Of a stretch of 64,000 nt of DNA, positions 1 through 12,383 are shown one piece after another; the first letter of the stretch is position 1, and each line of letters begins with the position of its first letter. The DNA is from Tetrahymena thermophila SB210. Its lineage: Eukaryota > Ciliophora > Oligohymenophorea > Hymenostomatida > Tetrahymenidae. The translations under genes were made by a program, and so were the position numbers. The stretch covers positions 310,001 through 374,000 of the forward strand of contig NW_002476578.1 of assembly GCF_000189635.1 (NCBI RefSeq), given 5' to 3'. The notes beneath the pieces are model-generated. The model saw nothing but the letters and a program-made list of their open reading frames with translations. It searched no databases and had not been told where the DNA came from.

Positions 1-717
1 TTATTTAGTTAGAACCCTCAACTTGTGCCAGATAGCTTCTAAGACATTTCTGGATGTTTATTTTAATTTTAAATTATTAATTTGCAATTCATTTTGCTAA
101 CTAAATTATGCCATATAGAATAATTTCTCTAAGGCAAAGTTAATTTTGTAGACTTAGTGAATTACCTTTTAATAAGTATATATCTGCTCTCGAACAATTA
201 TTTCAATAGGAGGTAATATAAATTTAGTAGAACAATTAATATTTTTTTATAAATTTAAAGAATTATTTAAATGGTAATATTTATATTCCATAAATATTTC
301 GATACCACTCTACAATTTTTAATAACAATATAAAGTTAATCTTAAATAATTAGGTTATTATTTTTATAGTAAATGACTAACAATATAAAATTTCTATATT
401 TTCATCAGTAACATTATTATAGAAAATATTGGCTACTTAAATTTTAAGTGGATGTTAGAAATTACTAAAACCTTACTCATTTTATACATATATTATTAAT
501 TGATATTAATGTAAATTAAAGTAAAGTTTACTAATAAAATTATGAAGTAAATACTGTAAATCATTAAAATTACAAAAAACAGATAAAATTAATTAAATAA
601 AAATAATCAAATGAATATCATTAATTATTTTAACATAAAAGACTTTTATAATATAATAATTAATTATTCATCAAAGTAGTATTTCAATAAAAATTTTTTT
701 TTTAAATTATTTAAACT
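1..717. repeat. duplicated 5' flank of an alpha-type array gene (unit 1)
   Basis: There is no gene here. The stretch is AT-rich and is repeated with high similarity at about 4730-5496, and more loosely at about 9780-10323 and 19900-20632, each time just upstream of an alpha-type copy of the membrane-protein family. The first 110 bases carry a block with the core CTCAACTTGTGCCAGATAGC. A second block around 375-500 contains TTTTAAGTGG and recurs before every alpha copy. It is probably promoter and 5' UTR carried along by duplication; that role is inferred only from position and conservation. Confidence 0.7.
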
Positions 718-1590
718 ATAGATTACATTCAGAAATTTGATTTATTCTCACTTCCATTCTAATTTAGGTTAATGACAAAAGCTTAAAAATAGAACACCAT
801 TTTTGGAGGATTAGTTTTTTTAGGAGTTATTGTTATTTCTATCTCATACTTTTGCTACCTTTGTGTTCTTTACTTTGGAAATCACCTGTAGACATCTATA
901 TCTTCTACATAACAATACTTTTCAGAAGAATTCTAAATGTAGTTTGAAAGAAATTTAATTGCCTTTAAGATAGTTTTAGAAAATGGAATGCTTATTTAAT
1001 ACTTTGAAAAAAATAGACAAAAGTCATATATAACTATTCTTCCTGTTTTTTCTACAAAAGACTAAACAGGAAAAAAGGTTGATCAAAATTTAAAATTCAT
1101 ATAATGTGAAGATCCTGATTTAAAAGAATGTTACTGGATTGACTACTCTAACGTTACCAAAAATAAGATGAATGAGCCTTTCTTAAATTATTTTCCTAAT
1201 GATAACGAAAAGCAAAAATTAGAAATAGTATTGCTTTATTGCACAACTGAATTAAGTTATCCTGATACTGTATGTGCTAGTTATGAAGAAACATAAAAAG
1301 AAATTATAAACTTTAGTACTTAGACTTATGTAAGAATTACTAGTTAATAATATAATCTAAATACTAGGTAATATGAAAAAAAATTAAGTAAGAGCAATTT
1401 TATTTATCAGATAGCTTAGTATTCTTAGGGAAGTTTAGCTTAAAAAGTACTACAACTACTACAAACGATGGGTTTATTATTTAAAAAGAAAGCTCTAAAA
1501 CATACATTTCAGACTACTAAAAAACTAGTGAGTACAGTACCTTGACATATATGAAAACTTAGCTATAATTAAACATGATAGGAGTTTATA
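718..1590 (+). pseudogene. alpha-type array membrane protein, broken copy 1 (start lost, 3' truncated)
   Basis: This is a close relative of the intact alpha gene at 10324. Where that copy has its ATG, this one has ATA (718-720), so the start codon is lost by one G-to-A change. The reading frame then follows the family through TM1 and the first cysteine pair region, although the conserved YYC motif is altered. A frameshift lies near 1370-1390 in a run of A, and homology stops near 1590, before the second hydrophobic segment. Exon 1's end, the intron and exon 2 are all missing, and sequence resembling the 3' flank of the copy at 5497 follows directly. A deletion therefore seems to have joined mid-exon 1 to the 3' flank. 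A downstream ATG exists at 772 but would give only a truncated, frameshifted product. Confidence 0.8.
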
Positions 1591-2207
1591 ATCTAAAAAT
1601 TAAAATAATTGTATTTATTTATTATATTTAAAAAATTAAATAAAATTAATTTATGTTCCTATTTTTAATTCTAAATAAATAAATTTTTTATAAAATAAAC
1701 AATTAAAATAAATATTAAAATTAATAAAAATTTAAGTAAATTATATCAGCACGACCTCGAAAAAAAAGATTTGCAGCTAAATTCTAATTTTTAAATAACA
1801 AAAGTAATTTTAAAAAGTTTAAGTGATTTTTAAAACTATTAAATTTTTTCATAAAATAAAAATAATCAAAAAAATGATTACTTCATAAAGGAAAAAATAA
1901 AGAAAACTTTTCAAGTAGCTCATAAAATAAAAAAAGCAAGAAAATTAAGCATAAAAATAAGCAGTCAGATATAATTTAATTAGTACTTAAGTAAATTTAT
2001 TTTTAGAATAGTACTAAAGAAGCTTTTAATTGTTAAAAATATCTAAAATATCATAATATAAAAAATAGTACTAGAACAATAAATATACTTATTTGTGTAT
2101 TAATTAATTAGACTTTAAAAAAAAGATTTTTTTAAATTAAATAATTAATTTAACAACTAAATTAGTAAATTAAAAAGAAACATAAAACTAAAAAACTAAA
2201 TATTATC
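1591..2207. other. intergenic, probable 5' region of the beta-type gene at 2208
   Basis: No gene is seen. The stretch is very AT-rich and is closely repeated at about 6840-7483, upstream of the next beta-type gene, including a somewhat less AT-rich block near 1740-1790 (7010-7060). Its conservation before two intact genes suggests that promoter and 5' UTR lie here, but no defined element can be named. Confidence 0.6.
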
Positions 2208-4296
2208 ATGAATTATATTAAACAAATAGATTTGTTTTCTCTTCCATTCCAGTTTACTTTAATGGGTAAAAGTCATAAAAAATAAACTATTTTTGGAGGA
2301 ATAATATCTTTAGCTATTATTTGTACTTCAATTGCATATTTTTGCTATCTTTGCTATCTTTACTTTGGAAATCATTTACAACCATCTATTTCTTCTACAT
2401 CAAAATACTTTTCAAATGAATTTTAAATGTAATTTGATAAAAATTTAATTGCTTTCAAGGTTGTTTTGCCTAATGGTATGCTCATTTAAGAATTTGAAAG
2501 GAGGTAAAATAAAACTTATATGACTATTTTTCCTGTTTTGTCTACAAAAGATTAAAATGGAAATGAAGCCTATTAAAATTTAAGTTTTATACCATGCGAT
2601 GACCCTGACTTATAAGACTATTACTGTGTAGACTTTTCAAATGTTAACTCAAATAAAGTGAATTAACCTTTCTTAACATATTATCCTTATGATAATCAAA
2701 AATAAAAATTATAAGTAATGATGCTCTATTGCACTAGCTAACTAGAGTATCCTGGTACAGTTTGCGCTACTCATGAAGAAACATAAAAAGAAATTATTAA
2801 CTTTAAGACTTAGGTATATACAAGAGTGACAAGCTAATAGTATAATCCAACAACAAGGTCATTTGAAAAAAAAATAAAGCTTGAGTAATTTTATTTGTCA
2901 GACACTTTGGTTTTTTTAGGTAAGTTCAGCCTAAAAAGTACCACTACTACAATAAATGAAGGATTTATCATTTAAAAGTAGAGCTCTTATACATATATTT
3001 CAGATTACTCAAAAACTAACGGGTACAGTACCTTTACATTTTAATAGACTTAAAATAATTTAGATATTATAGGAGCTTGCTTTTTTTATTTAGATGAAAA
3101 TGGTAGAAATGAATTTGTATAATTTGTATAATTTCCTAGTGTTTTAGCTCAATTTGTAAGCGTTTTTAACTCTCTTTTAGTTGCTGGAATAATAAGTAAA
3201 TAATTTTGTAAATCTGAGATAATTTAAGATATTATGGAGATTTAATTAAAAAATTACTACAAAAAAAGTGCTATTGAATTTATGCATGAAGTTGAAACAA
3301 AGAAACAATCAAATTCTATTTCTATTTATTTCTAAAAAAATTTAATGCAAACTTATAAATAAATTTGTAATATGGACTACAAATACTATATGAAAAAATT
3401 TTTAGATACAACTTTTTACAACAAGTAAATTATTTTTATTTTTGAATAAAAATTAATTATTTTAAATATTTTATTTGTAAAGGATTAAGCTATTGATCTT
3501 TTCGAAAGGAGGAAAGATTAAAAAAAATGATCCAAAATAAGTTAAAATCTTTAAAAAACTTATGGATTCCTCAATAGATCAGATAAATATTTATGATATA
3601 TAAAAAGAGATTTTAAAGCTAAAAATGATGGTAAGAATGAGTTTCACTGTTGAGCAATATGCAGCTCTTTAGCTTTGTGGTTTAAGAATTATTTTAGATG
3701 AAAATATTCCAAATGTGGAAGAATCAATCTTAGAAAATATATAAATGAAGGAGGATTTATTCAAAAATACTGAGGAAGAAGGTATCAAGCAAAAGAAAGA
3801 ATAATCAATTGAAATGGAGTTAAAGCTAAAAGAAAATGAAGTTTAGGTTAAATAGTAAGAATATTAGTTAAATCAAATAGAATAATAGGTATAAAAATAA
3901 TAAAAATTAAACTAAGATAATTATTTAACAGAAAATGCTGAAAATTAAGAAAGAGAAAATATTTAACATGAAGAAAACAATCTTAGCAAACCTTAAGAAA
4001 AACAAAATACAAAATTAGAATTTGAAGATAATATATTTAAATTAGATGAAAAAAATGATTAGAAATTTAAAAAATTGAATTTCAAAAGTATTGCACTTAA
4101 TCATCTTGAAAAAATAGAAAGACTAGAAAGAGATAATACTTATTTAGAATAGAAAATAGATTAATTTTTTAATTAAAAAAATTTTAAAACATAATTGGAC
4201 TAAAGGATACTTGATTGTCTTATAGGTTATAAGTAATATAAATTAGATACACAATCCTTCATACCAATTACTAAAAGTTGTAAAATTAACAAGTGA
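2208..4296 (+). CDS. two-pass membrane protein of the array, beta type
   Basis: Exons are 2208-3424 and 3483-4296, giving 676 aa with TGA stop. The family is not recognised. In order: a short N-terminus with FSLPFQF; a hydrophobic segment at about 27-53 (TM1); an ectodomain with C130-x9-C140 and C175-x10-C186, probably two disulfides; a second hydrophobic segment at about 308-331; then a charged tail. The 58-nt intron (GTAAAT...GTAAAG) splits a Lys codon after AA. Exon 2 encodes a basic GGK stretch, a conserved block with VEQYAALQLCGLR, a long Gln/Glu-rich coiled-coil-like spacer, and a C-terminal HLEKIERLERD...DQRILDCLIG block. Inferred role: a surface or endomembrane protein with a cytosolic tail that may bind partners or multimerise. 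The paralogue at 7484 is nearly identical. The start is the only ATG that keeps the family N-terminus. Confidence 0.85.
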
Positions 4297-5496
4297 AAAT
4301 ATTTAAAAATATAAAAGAGGAATGTATTTTTAATTTTAGTTGTTTAAATGTCAGATAAAATAAACATTTTTAAATAATAAAAAACCTTTTTTTGTTAAAT
4401 AACAAATTTTGTTGCAATATAAAATAAAATAAAAATTATAAAATATTTTCATTTATCATTATTAACTAATATTCCTTTGATTTAAGGATTTCTTGAATAT
4501 CTGTATATTGATGATCTATTTCATAATTAATTTAACTAAAAGTAAGCTGACTCATATAAATTAATTAGGCTAAGATTTGTTCAGAGGCGAATCATTTTCG
4601 ATTTTATTATTCATATAAATCCATATTAATTCTATGGGGTTGAGACTATGGAAAATATTTGGATGTATTCCTCAGTCATTCAACCAATCACTATTTTTGT
4701 TCTGCGGGAGCTGGTTCATTCATTATTTTCTTGGAGCCCTCAACTTGTGCCAGATAGCTTCTAAGAGTTTTCTGGATTTTTATTTTAATTTTAAATTATT
4801 AATTTGCAATTGATTTTGATAACTAACTAAATTATATCATATGAAATAATTTCACTAAGAATAAGTTAATTTTGTAGACTTAATGAATTACCTTTTAATA
4901 AGTATAACTTTCCTGCATTTGAAATATTATTAATGAATTTTTTTTTCTAAATCTTAATTATTTTCTTTATATTTGATTTCTTATATTTTACAAAAATTAA
5001 TCAAAATACAGAAAACTTTTTCAAATTTTGAGAGTAAAAAATTTTTTTACAGTAAATAAATTTTTTTAAAGCCTTTTTCAATACAACTCTACAATTTTTA
5101 ATAACAATAAAGAGTTAATCCTAAATAATTAGGTTATTATTTTTATAATAAATGACTAACAATATAAAATTTCTATATTTTCATCAGTATCATAATTATA
5201 GAAAATATTGGCTACTTAAATTTTAAGTGGGTGTTAGAAATTACTAAAACCTTACTCATTTTATACATATATTATTAATTGATATTAATGTAAATTAAAG
5301 TAAAGTTTACTAATAAAATTATGAAGTAAATACTGTAAATCATTAAAATTACAAAAAACAGATAAAATTAATTAAATAAAAATAATCAAATGAATATCAT
5401 TAATTATTTTAACATAAAAGACTTTTAGAATATAATAATTAATTATTCATCAAAGTAGTATTTCAATAAAAACATTTTAAAAAAATTATTTAAGCA
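4297..5496. repeat. 3' flank of unit 1 and duplicated 5' flank of unit 2
   Basis: No gene is seen. The part from 4730 repeats 1-717, including the CTCAACTTGTGCCAGATAGC block and the TTTTAAGTGG block near 5220. The 4560-4770 part is less AT-rich than its surroundings; pieces of it recur near 19850-19935. About 120 bases around 4900-5070 differ from unit 1, so the duplication is not perfect. Confidence 0.7.
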
Positions 5497-6737
5497 ATGA
5501 ATTACATTAAGAAATTTGATTTATTCTCACTTCCATTCTAATTTAGGTTAATGACAAAAGCTTAAAAATAGAACACCAATTTTGGAGGATTAGTTTTTTT
5601 AGGAGTTATTGTTATTTCTATCTCATACTTTTGCTACCTTTGTGTTCTTTACTTTGGAAATCACCTGTAGACATCTATATCTTCTACATAACAATACTTT
5701 TCAGAAGAATTCTAAATGTAGTTTGAAAGAAATTTAATTGCCTTTAAGATAGTTTTAGAAAATGGAATGCTTATTTAAGACTTTGAAAAAAATAGACAAA
5801 AGTCATATATAACTATTCTTCCTGTTTTTTCTACAAAAGACAAAACAGGAAAAAAGGTTGATAAAAATTTAAAATTCATATAATGTGAAGATCGCTTATT
5901 ATTTTTACTTGAAAGAAAATGGCAGAAGTGAACATGTGTAATTTGTCTAATTTCCAAGTGTTTTAGCTTAATTTGTAAGCATTTTTAACTCTTTGTTTAT
6001 AGTAGGAATTATTTGTAAAGGGTTTTCTCAAAGCGAAATTATTTAAGATTTCATGGAAATTTAATTTAAAATTCACAACAAAAAAAGTGCAATTGAATTT
6101 ATGCAAGAGGTTGAAACAAAGAAATAATCGAATTATGTTCCTATTTATTTCTAAAATAATTTAGCCAACACTTATTAGTAAATTCGCATATTATATGCAA
6201 AAAATTTTGGACACTAATTTATTTAATATGCAAGTAAATTCATTTCATTTTTTATTTCATATTAAAAATTTTTAAATTTATCATTTGTAAAGAATAAAGT
6301 TACTGATTTTTTTCAAAAGGAGGAAAAACAAAAAAAGATGATTCAAAATAAATTAAAATTTATAAAAAGCTGATGGATTACACTTTTGAATAGATAAATA
6401 TTTATGATATTTAGAAAGAACTCTTGAAGTTAAAAATGATGGTAAGAATGATTTTTACAGTTGAATAATATGCCGCTCTTCAGCTTTGTGGTTTAAGAAT
6501 AATATTAGATGAAAATATACCGAATATAGATGATACAGTTTAAGAGGTAATTAATTTAAATGAAGATCCTTTCAAAAGCTCTTTTAAAGAAATTAAAAAA
6601 TAAAAGCAAGAAACATCAGTAAAAGCTTACTAAAAATAGAAGTGTATTAATTAAAATAAATAGATTATTTAGCATAATTAAAATTAGAAATCAGATGATT
6701 ATTTAACAGAAAACATTGGTAATGAGTAGTTAAAATA
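5497..6737 (+). pseudogene. alpha-type array membrane protein, broken copy 2 (internal deletion)
   Basis: The ATG and the first roughly 130 codons match the alpha copies. At about 5893, after the codons for QCED, the sequence jumps to the region encoding the YFYLxENGR motif just before the second hydrophobic segment. About 430 bp of ectodomain are lost and the frame shifts, reaching TGA within about 15 codons. The rest of exon 1 follows with further damage. Exon 2 starts with an extra T in its first Phe run and ends early, running straight into 3'-flank-like DNA near 6735. Copies 1 and 2 sit at equivalent positions in the two duplicated units but carry different deletions. Confidence 0.85.
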
Positions 6738-7483
6738 GTGAATTTTTTGCAAATTGAATAATAAATATAAAATTTAACTAAATTAATTAATTATCTCATT
6801 AATTTTACATTAAAGTAGGTTAGTGTAAAAATATGTTTTTATAATTTAAAAATTAAAATAAATATAAGTATATTTATTTATTTATTATATCTAAAAATTT
6901 AAATAAAATTAATTTATATTCATATTTTTAATCTAAATAATAAATAAAGCATAAAATTATGAAGTTAGCTAAAATTTAAACAGTTAAAATTAATAAAAAT
7001 TTAAGTATATTATATCAGCATGACAACGAAAAAAATGATTTGCAGCTAAATTCTAATTTTTAAATGACAAAAGTATATTTAAAAAGTTTAGAAGATTTTT
7101 AAAACTATTAAATTTTTTCATAAAATAAAAATGATTAAATAATCAAAAAATTTCACAAGGAAAAATTAAAGAAAAGTTTTCAAGTAGGTTATAAAATATA
7201 TAAAAGCAAGAAAATTAAGCATAAAATCTTCCAATAAATAGCCAGATATAATTTAATTATTACTGAAGTAAATTTATTTTTAGAATAGTACTAAAGAAGT
7301 TTTAATTTTTATAAATATCTAAATCATCATAATAGAAAAAATAGTACTATAACAATAAATATACTTACTTGTGTATTAATTAATTATCCTTTAAAAAAAA
7401 GATTTTTTCAAATTAAATAATTAATTTAACAACCAAACTAGTAAATTAAAAAGAAACACAAAACTAAAAAAATAAATATCATC
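6738..7483. other. intergenic, 5' flank of the beta-type gene at 7484
   Basis: No gene is seen. It repeats 1591-2207 upstream of the beta gene of unit 1. It is AT-rich with scattered small differences. Confidence 0.6.
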
Positions 7484-9560
7484 ATGAATTATATTAAACA
7501 AATAGACTTATTTTCTCTTCCATTCCAGTTTACTTTAATGGGTAAAAGTCATAAAAAATAAACTATTTTTGGAGGATTAATATCTTTAGCTATTATTAGT
7601 ACTTCAATTGCATATTTTTGCTATCTTTGCTATCTTTACTTTGGAAATCATTTACAACCATCTATTTCTTCTACATCACAATACTTTTAAAATGAATTTT
7701 AAATGTAATTTGATAAAAATTTAATTGCTTTCAAGGTTGTTTTACCTAATGGTATGCTTATTTAAGAATTTGAAAGGATATAAAACAAATCTTATATGAC
7801 TATTTTTCCTGTTTTGTCTACAAAAGATTAAAATGGAAATGAAGTCTATTAAAATTTAAGTTTTATACCTTGCGATGACACTGACTTATAAGACTATTAC
7901 TGTGTAGACTTTTCAAATGTTAACTCAAATAAAGTGAATTAACCTTACTTAACATATTATCCTTATGACAATGAAAAATAAAAATTATAAGTATTGATGC
8001 TCTATTGCACTAGCTAACTAGAGTATCCTGGTACAGTTTGCGCTACTCATGAAGAAACATAAAAAGAAATTATTAACTTTAAGACTTAGGTATATACAAG
8101 AGTGACAAGCTAATAGTATAATCCAAGTACAAGGTCATTTGAAAAAAAAATAAAGCTTGAGTAATTTTATTTGTCAGATAATTTGGTTTTTTTAGGTAAG
8201 TTTAGCCTAAAAAGTACCACAACTACAATAAATGATGGATTTATCATTTAAAAGTAGAGTTCTTATACATATATTTCAGATTACTCAAAGACTAACGAGT
8301 ACAGTACCTTTACATTTTAATAGGCTTAAAATAATTTAGATATGATAGGAGCTTGCTTTTTTTATTTAGATGAAAATGGTAGAAATTAATTTGTATAATT
8401 TGTATAATTTCCTAGTATTTTAGCTCAATTTGTAAGCGTTTTTAACTCTCTTTTAGTTGTTGGAATAATAAGTAGATAATTTTCTAAATCTGAGATAATT
8501 TAAGATATTATGGAGATTTAATTAAAAAATTACTACAAAAAAAGTGCTATAGAATTTATGCATGAAGTTGAAACAAAGAAACAATCAAATTCTATGTCTA
8601 ATTATTTCTAAAATAGTTTAATGCAAACTTATAAATAAATTTGTAATATGGACTACAAATACTATATGAAAAAATTTTTAGATACAACTCTTTACAACAA
8701 GTAAATTATTTTTATTTTTGAATAAAAATTAATTATTTTAAATATTTTATTTGTAAAGGATTAAACTATTGATTTTTTCGAAAGGAGGAAAGACTAAAAG
8801 GAATGATCCAAAATAAGTTAAAATGTTTAAAAGACTAATGGATTCCACAATAGAGCAGATAAATATTTATGATATATAAAAAGAGATTTTAAAGTTAAAA
8901 ATGATGGTAAGAATGAGTTTCACTGTAGAGTAATATGCAGCTCTTTAGCTTTGTGGTTTAAGAATTATATTAGATGAAGATATACCAAATGTGGAAGAAT
9001 CAATCCAAGAAAATATATAAATGTAGGAGAATTTATTCAAAAATACTGAGGAAGAAAGTATAAAGCAAAAGAAAGAATAATCAATTGAAATGGAGTTAAA
9101 GCTTAAAGAAAATGAAGTTTAGGCTAAATAGTAAGAATATTAGTTAAATTAAATTGAATAATAGGTATAAAAATAATAAAGTTAAGATAAATATTTAACA
9201 GAAAATGCTGTAAATTTAGAAATAGAAAATATTTAACTTGAAGAAAATAATCTTAGCAAACCTTAAGAAAAACAAAATACAAAAGTAGAATTTGAAGATA
9301 ATATATTTAAATTAGATGAAAAAAATGATTAGAAATTAAAAAAATTGAATTTCAAAAGTATTGCACTTAATCATCTTGAAAAAATAGAAAGATTAGAGAG
9401 AGATAATACTTATTTTGAATAGAAAATAGATTAATTTTTTAATTAAAAAAATTTTTAAACATAATTGGACTAAAGGATACTTGATTGTCTTATAGGTTAT
9501 AAGTAAAATAAATTAGATACACAATCCCTCATACCAAGTTATACAATAATTAATAATTGA
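7484..9560 (+). CDS. two-pass membrane protein of the array, beta type (second copy)
   Basis: Exons are 7484-8700 and 8759-9560, giving 672 aa. Exon 1 has exactly the same length (1217 nt) as the copy at 2208, and the intron is the same 58 nt. It keeps TM1 (about 27-53), the C-x9-C and C-x10-C pairs, the second hydrophobic segment ending SVFNSLLVVGIIS, and both conserved tail blocks. Differences from the 2208 protein are mainly single residues plus a few codons missing from the Gln-rich spacer, and the last residues differ (SYTIINN versus a longer ITK-type end). This is a recent duplicate, one unit downstream. The family function is unknown; the layout suggests a membrane receptor-like or scaffold protein, which is inference. 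Confidence 0.85.
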
Positions 9561-10323
9561 AAAAACTTAATTAAATATACAAAATATGCATAATTATTTT
9601 AGAATTTAGTTTCTAAAAGACCAAATAAAACATTTTTAAATAATTTATAAAACTTTAATATGTTTAACATTAATTTTTGTTACAGTATAAAATTAAAATA
9701 AAATTAATACCAAAATATTATCTATCTTCATTGCTAACAAGATAAAATTTGTTTTATATGCTTAATTAATGACTTTTTAATAAGTAAATTTAGCTACTAT
9801 TCTCAAACAATTATTTTTTGAGGACGTAAAAAAAATTTAGGAAATCATTTAATATTTTTTTTATTTAAAAGGAAAATTTAATAATTTTAATGGTAATATA
9901 TTACATAAATATTTTGATACCCCTCTATAATTTTAAATCCAAATATAAAGTTAATCTTAATTCTATCTTTTATTACTTTTTTAATAAATGTCTTACATAA
10001 TATAATTTCTATATTTCCATCAGTTTCATCACTAAAATAATCTGTGGCTACTTATATTTTTAGTGGATGCTAGAAATAAGTTAAGCCTAACTTATTATAT
10101 CCATAAATTATTAATTGATCTTTATGTAAGTTCAAGTAAAATTTATTCATAAAATTACGAAAGAAAAGATCTAAATCCTTAAAAATATCAAAAAACAGAT
10201 AGAAATTAATTTATGAAATGTATGTGATTAAGAATATAAGATAAAAGACTTTTTTAATTTAATAATTAGTTAAGCATCAAAATAACTATTTCAATATAAT
10301 AATACAAAAAACTTATTTGCGCT
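9561..10323. other. intergenic, 5' flank of the alpha-type gene at 10324
   Basis: No gene is seen. From about 9780 the DNA is a diverged copy of the alpha-type 5' flank found at 200-717, 4900-5496 and 20090-20632, including a TTTTTAGTGGATG-like block near 10057. Confidence 0.6.
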
Positions 10324-12383
10324 ATGGATTACATTAAGAAATTTGATTTGTTTTCTCTTCCATTCTAATTTAGATTAATGGGAAAAGCTTAAAAAAAGAA
10401 CACTATTTTAGGAGGATTAATTTCGTTAGGAGTTATCATTGTTTCAATCTCATATTTTTGCTATCTTTGTGTTCTTTACTTTGGAAATCACTTGCAGCCA
10501 TCTATATCCTCTACATTATAATACTTTTCAGAAGAATTCTAAATGTAGTTTGATAGAAATTTAATTGCCTTCAAGTTAGTTTTATCAAACGGAATGCTCA
10601 TATAAGACTTTGAAAGAAGTAGATAAAAGACTTATGTAACAATACTTCCTGTTTTGTCTACAAAAGATTAAACAGGTAAAGAGATTTACCAAAATTTAAA
10701 TTTCATACAATGTGAAGATCCTGATTTAAAAGATTATTACTGTGTTGACTACTCTAATATTACAAAAGATAATATGAATGAGCCTTTCTTAAATTATTAT
10801 CCTTATGATAATGAAAAGTAAAAATTAGAAGTATTAGTGCTTTATTGCACACCTAATTTAAGTTATCCTGATACTGTATGTGCTACTCGTGAAGAAACAT
10901 AAAAAGAAATTATAAATTTTAGTACTTAAACTTATGTAAGAATCACTAGTTAATAATATAATCCAAATACTAGGAAATATGAAAAGAAAATAAAGTAAGA
11001 GCAATTTTATTTATCAGATAGCTTAGTTTTCTTAGGGAAGTTTAGTTTAAAAAGTACTAAAACCACCGTAAATGATGGGTTTATTATTTAAAAAGAAGAT
11101 TCTAAAACATACATTTCAGACTTCTAAAAGACTAATGAGTATAATACCTTTGCGTATATGTAAGCTTAGTTATAACTAGACATGATAGGAGCTTGTTATT
11201 TTTACTTGGACGAAAATGGTAGAAATGAATTTGTGTAATTCGTCTAGTTTCCAAGTGTTTTAGCTTAATTTGTCAGTATTTTTAACTCTTTATTGGTTGC
11301 AGGAATTATTTGTAAAGAGTTTTCTTAAAGTGAAATCATTTAAGATTTCATGGAGATTTAATTAAAAAATTACTACAAAAAAAGTGCTATAGAATTTATG
11401 CGAGAGGTTGAAACAAAGAAATAATCAAATTCTGTTTCTATTTATTTCTAAAATAATTTAATCAACACTTATAAGCAAATTCGTAGTATGAATTACAAAT
11501 ATTATATGCAAAAATTTTTGGACACCAGTTTATTTAATAAGTAAATAAATTCCATTTTTTTATTTCATATTAAAAATTTTTAAATTTGTTTATTTATTAT
11601 TTTTAAAGAATAAAGTTACTGATTTTTTCATAAGGAGGAAAAACTAAAAAAAATGATCCAAAATAAATTAAGATTTATAAAAAACTGATGGATTCCACTA
11701 TTGAACAGATAAATATTTATGATATTTAGAAAGAACTCTTGAAGTTAAAAATGATGGTAAGAATGAGCTTTACAGTAGAGTAATATGCCGCTCTTCAGCT
11801 TTGTGGTTTAAGAATAATATTAGATGAAAATATACCTAATATAGATGATACAGTTTAAGAGGCAATCAATTTAAATGAAGATCCTTTCAAAAGTTCTATA
11901 GAAGAAGTTAAAAAATAAAAGCAAGAAACGTCAGAAAAATCCAGTGAAAAATAGGAGTGCATTGATTAAAATAAAAAGATTATTTAGCATAATTAGAAAT
12001 CAGATGATTATTTAACTGAAAAAATAGGTAATGAGTAAAAATAAACTATTTATCTAGAAGAAAATAACAGTAATTAAAAGTAGTTATAGTAAAATACTAA
12101 AATCGAGCTTGAAGAAAATATGCTTAAATTAGATGAAAACAATAATAAAAAATTTCAAAAACTGAATTTCTAAAGCATAACTCTTAACCATCTAGAAAAA
12201 ATAGAAAGATTGGAGAGAGATAACAATTATTTTGAATAGAAGTTAGATAAATTCTTTAGTTAAAAAAATTTTAAAACATAATTAGATCAAAGAATCCTAA
12301 ATTGCTTAATAAATTATAAGCAACATTAATTAGATACATAATCATTAATACCAATCAATAAGAGCAATACAAATCATTAATGA
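10324..12383 (+). CDS. two-pass membrane protein of the array, alpha type
   Basis: Exons are 10324-11540 and 11609-12383, giving 663 aa. Exon 1 is again 1217 nt, and the intron is 68 nt and phase 2. It starts MDYIKKFDLFSLPFQF, followed by TM1, the ectodomain with CEDPDLKDYYC (C-x9-C) and a C-x10-C pair, and a second hydrophobic segment. The tail holds the QYAALQLCGLR block, a Gln/Asn-rich spacer, and HLEKIERLERD with DQRILNCLINYK at the end. It differs from the beta copies throughout, with many conservative changes, so alpha and beta are distinct subtypes that were duplicated together. It is intact, and the two upstream alpha copies are dead. Molecular role unknown. Confidence 0.85.
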
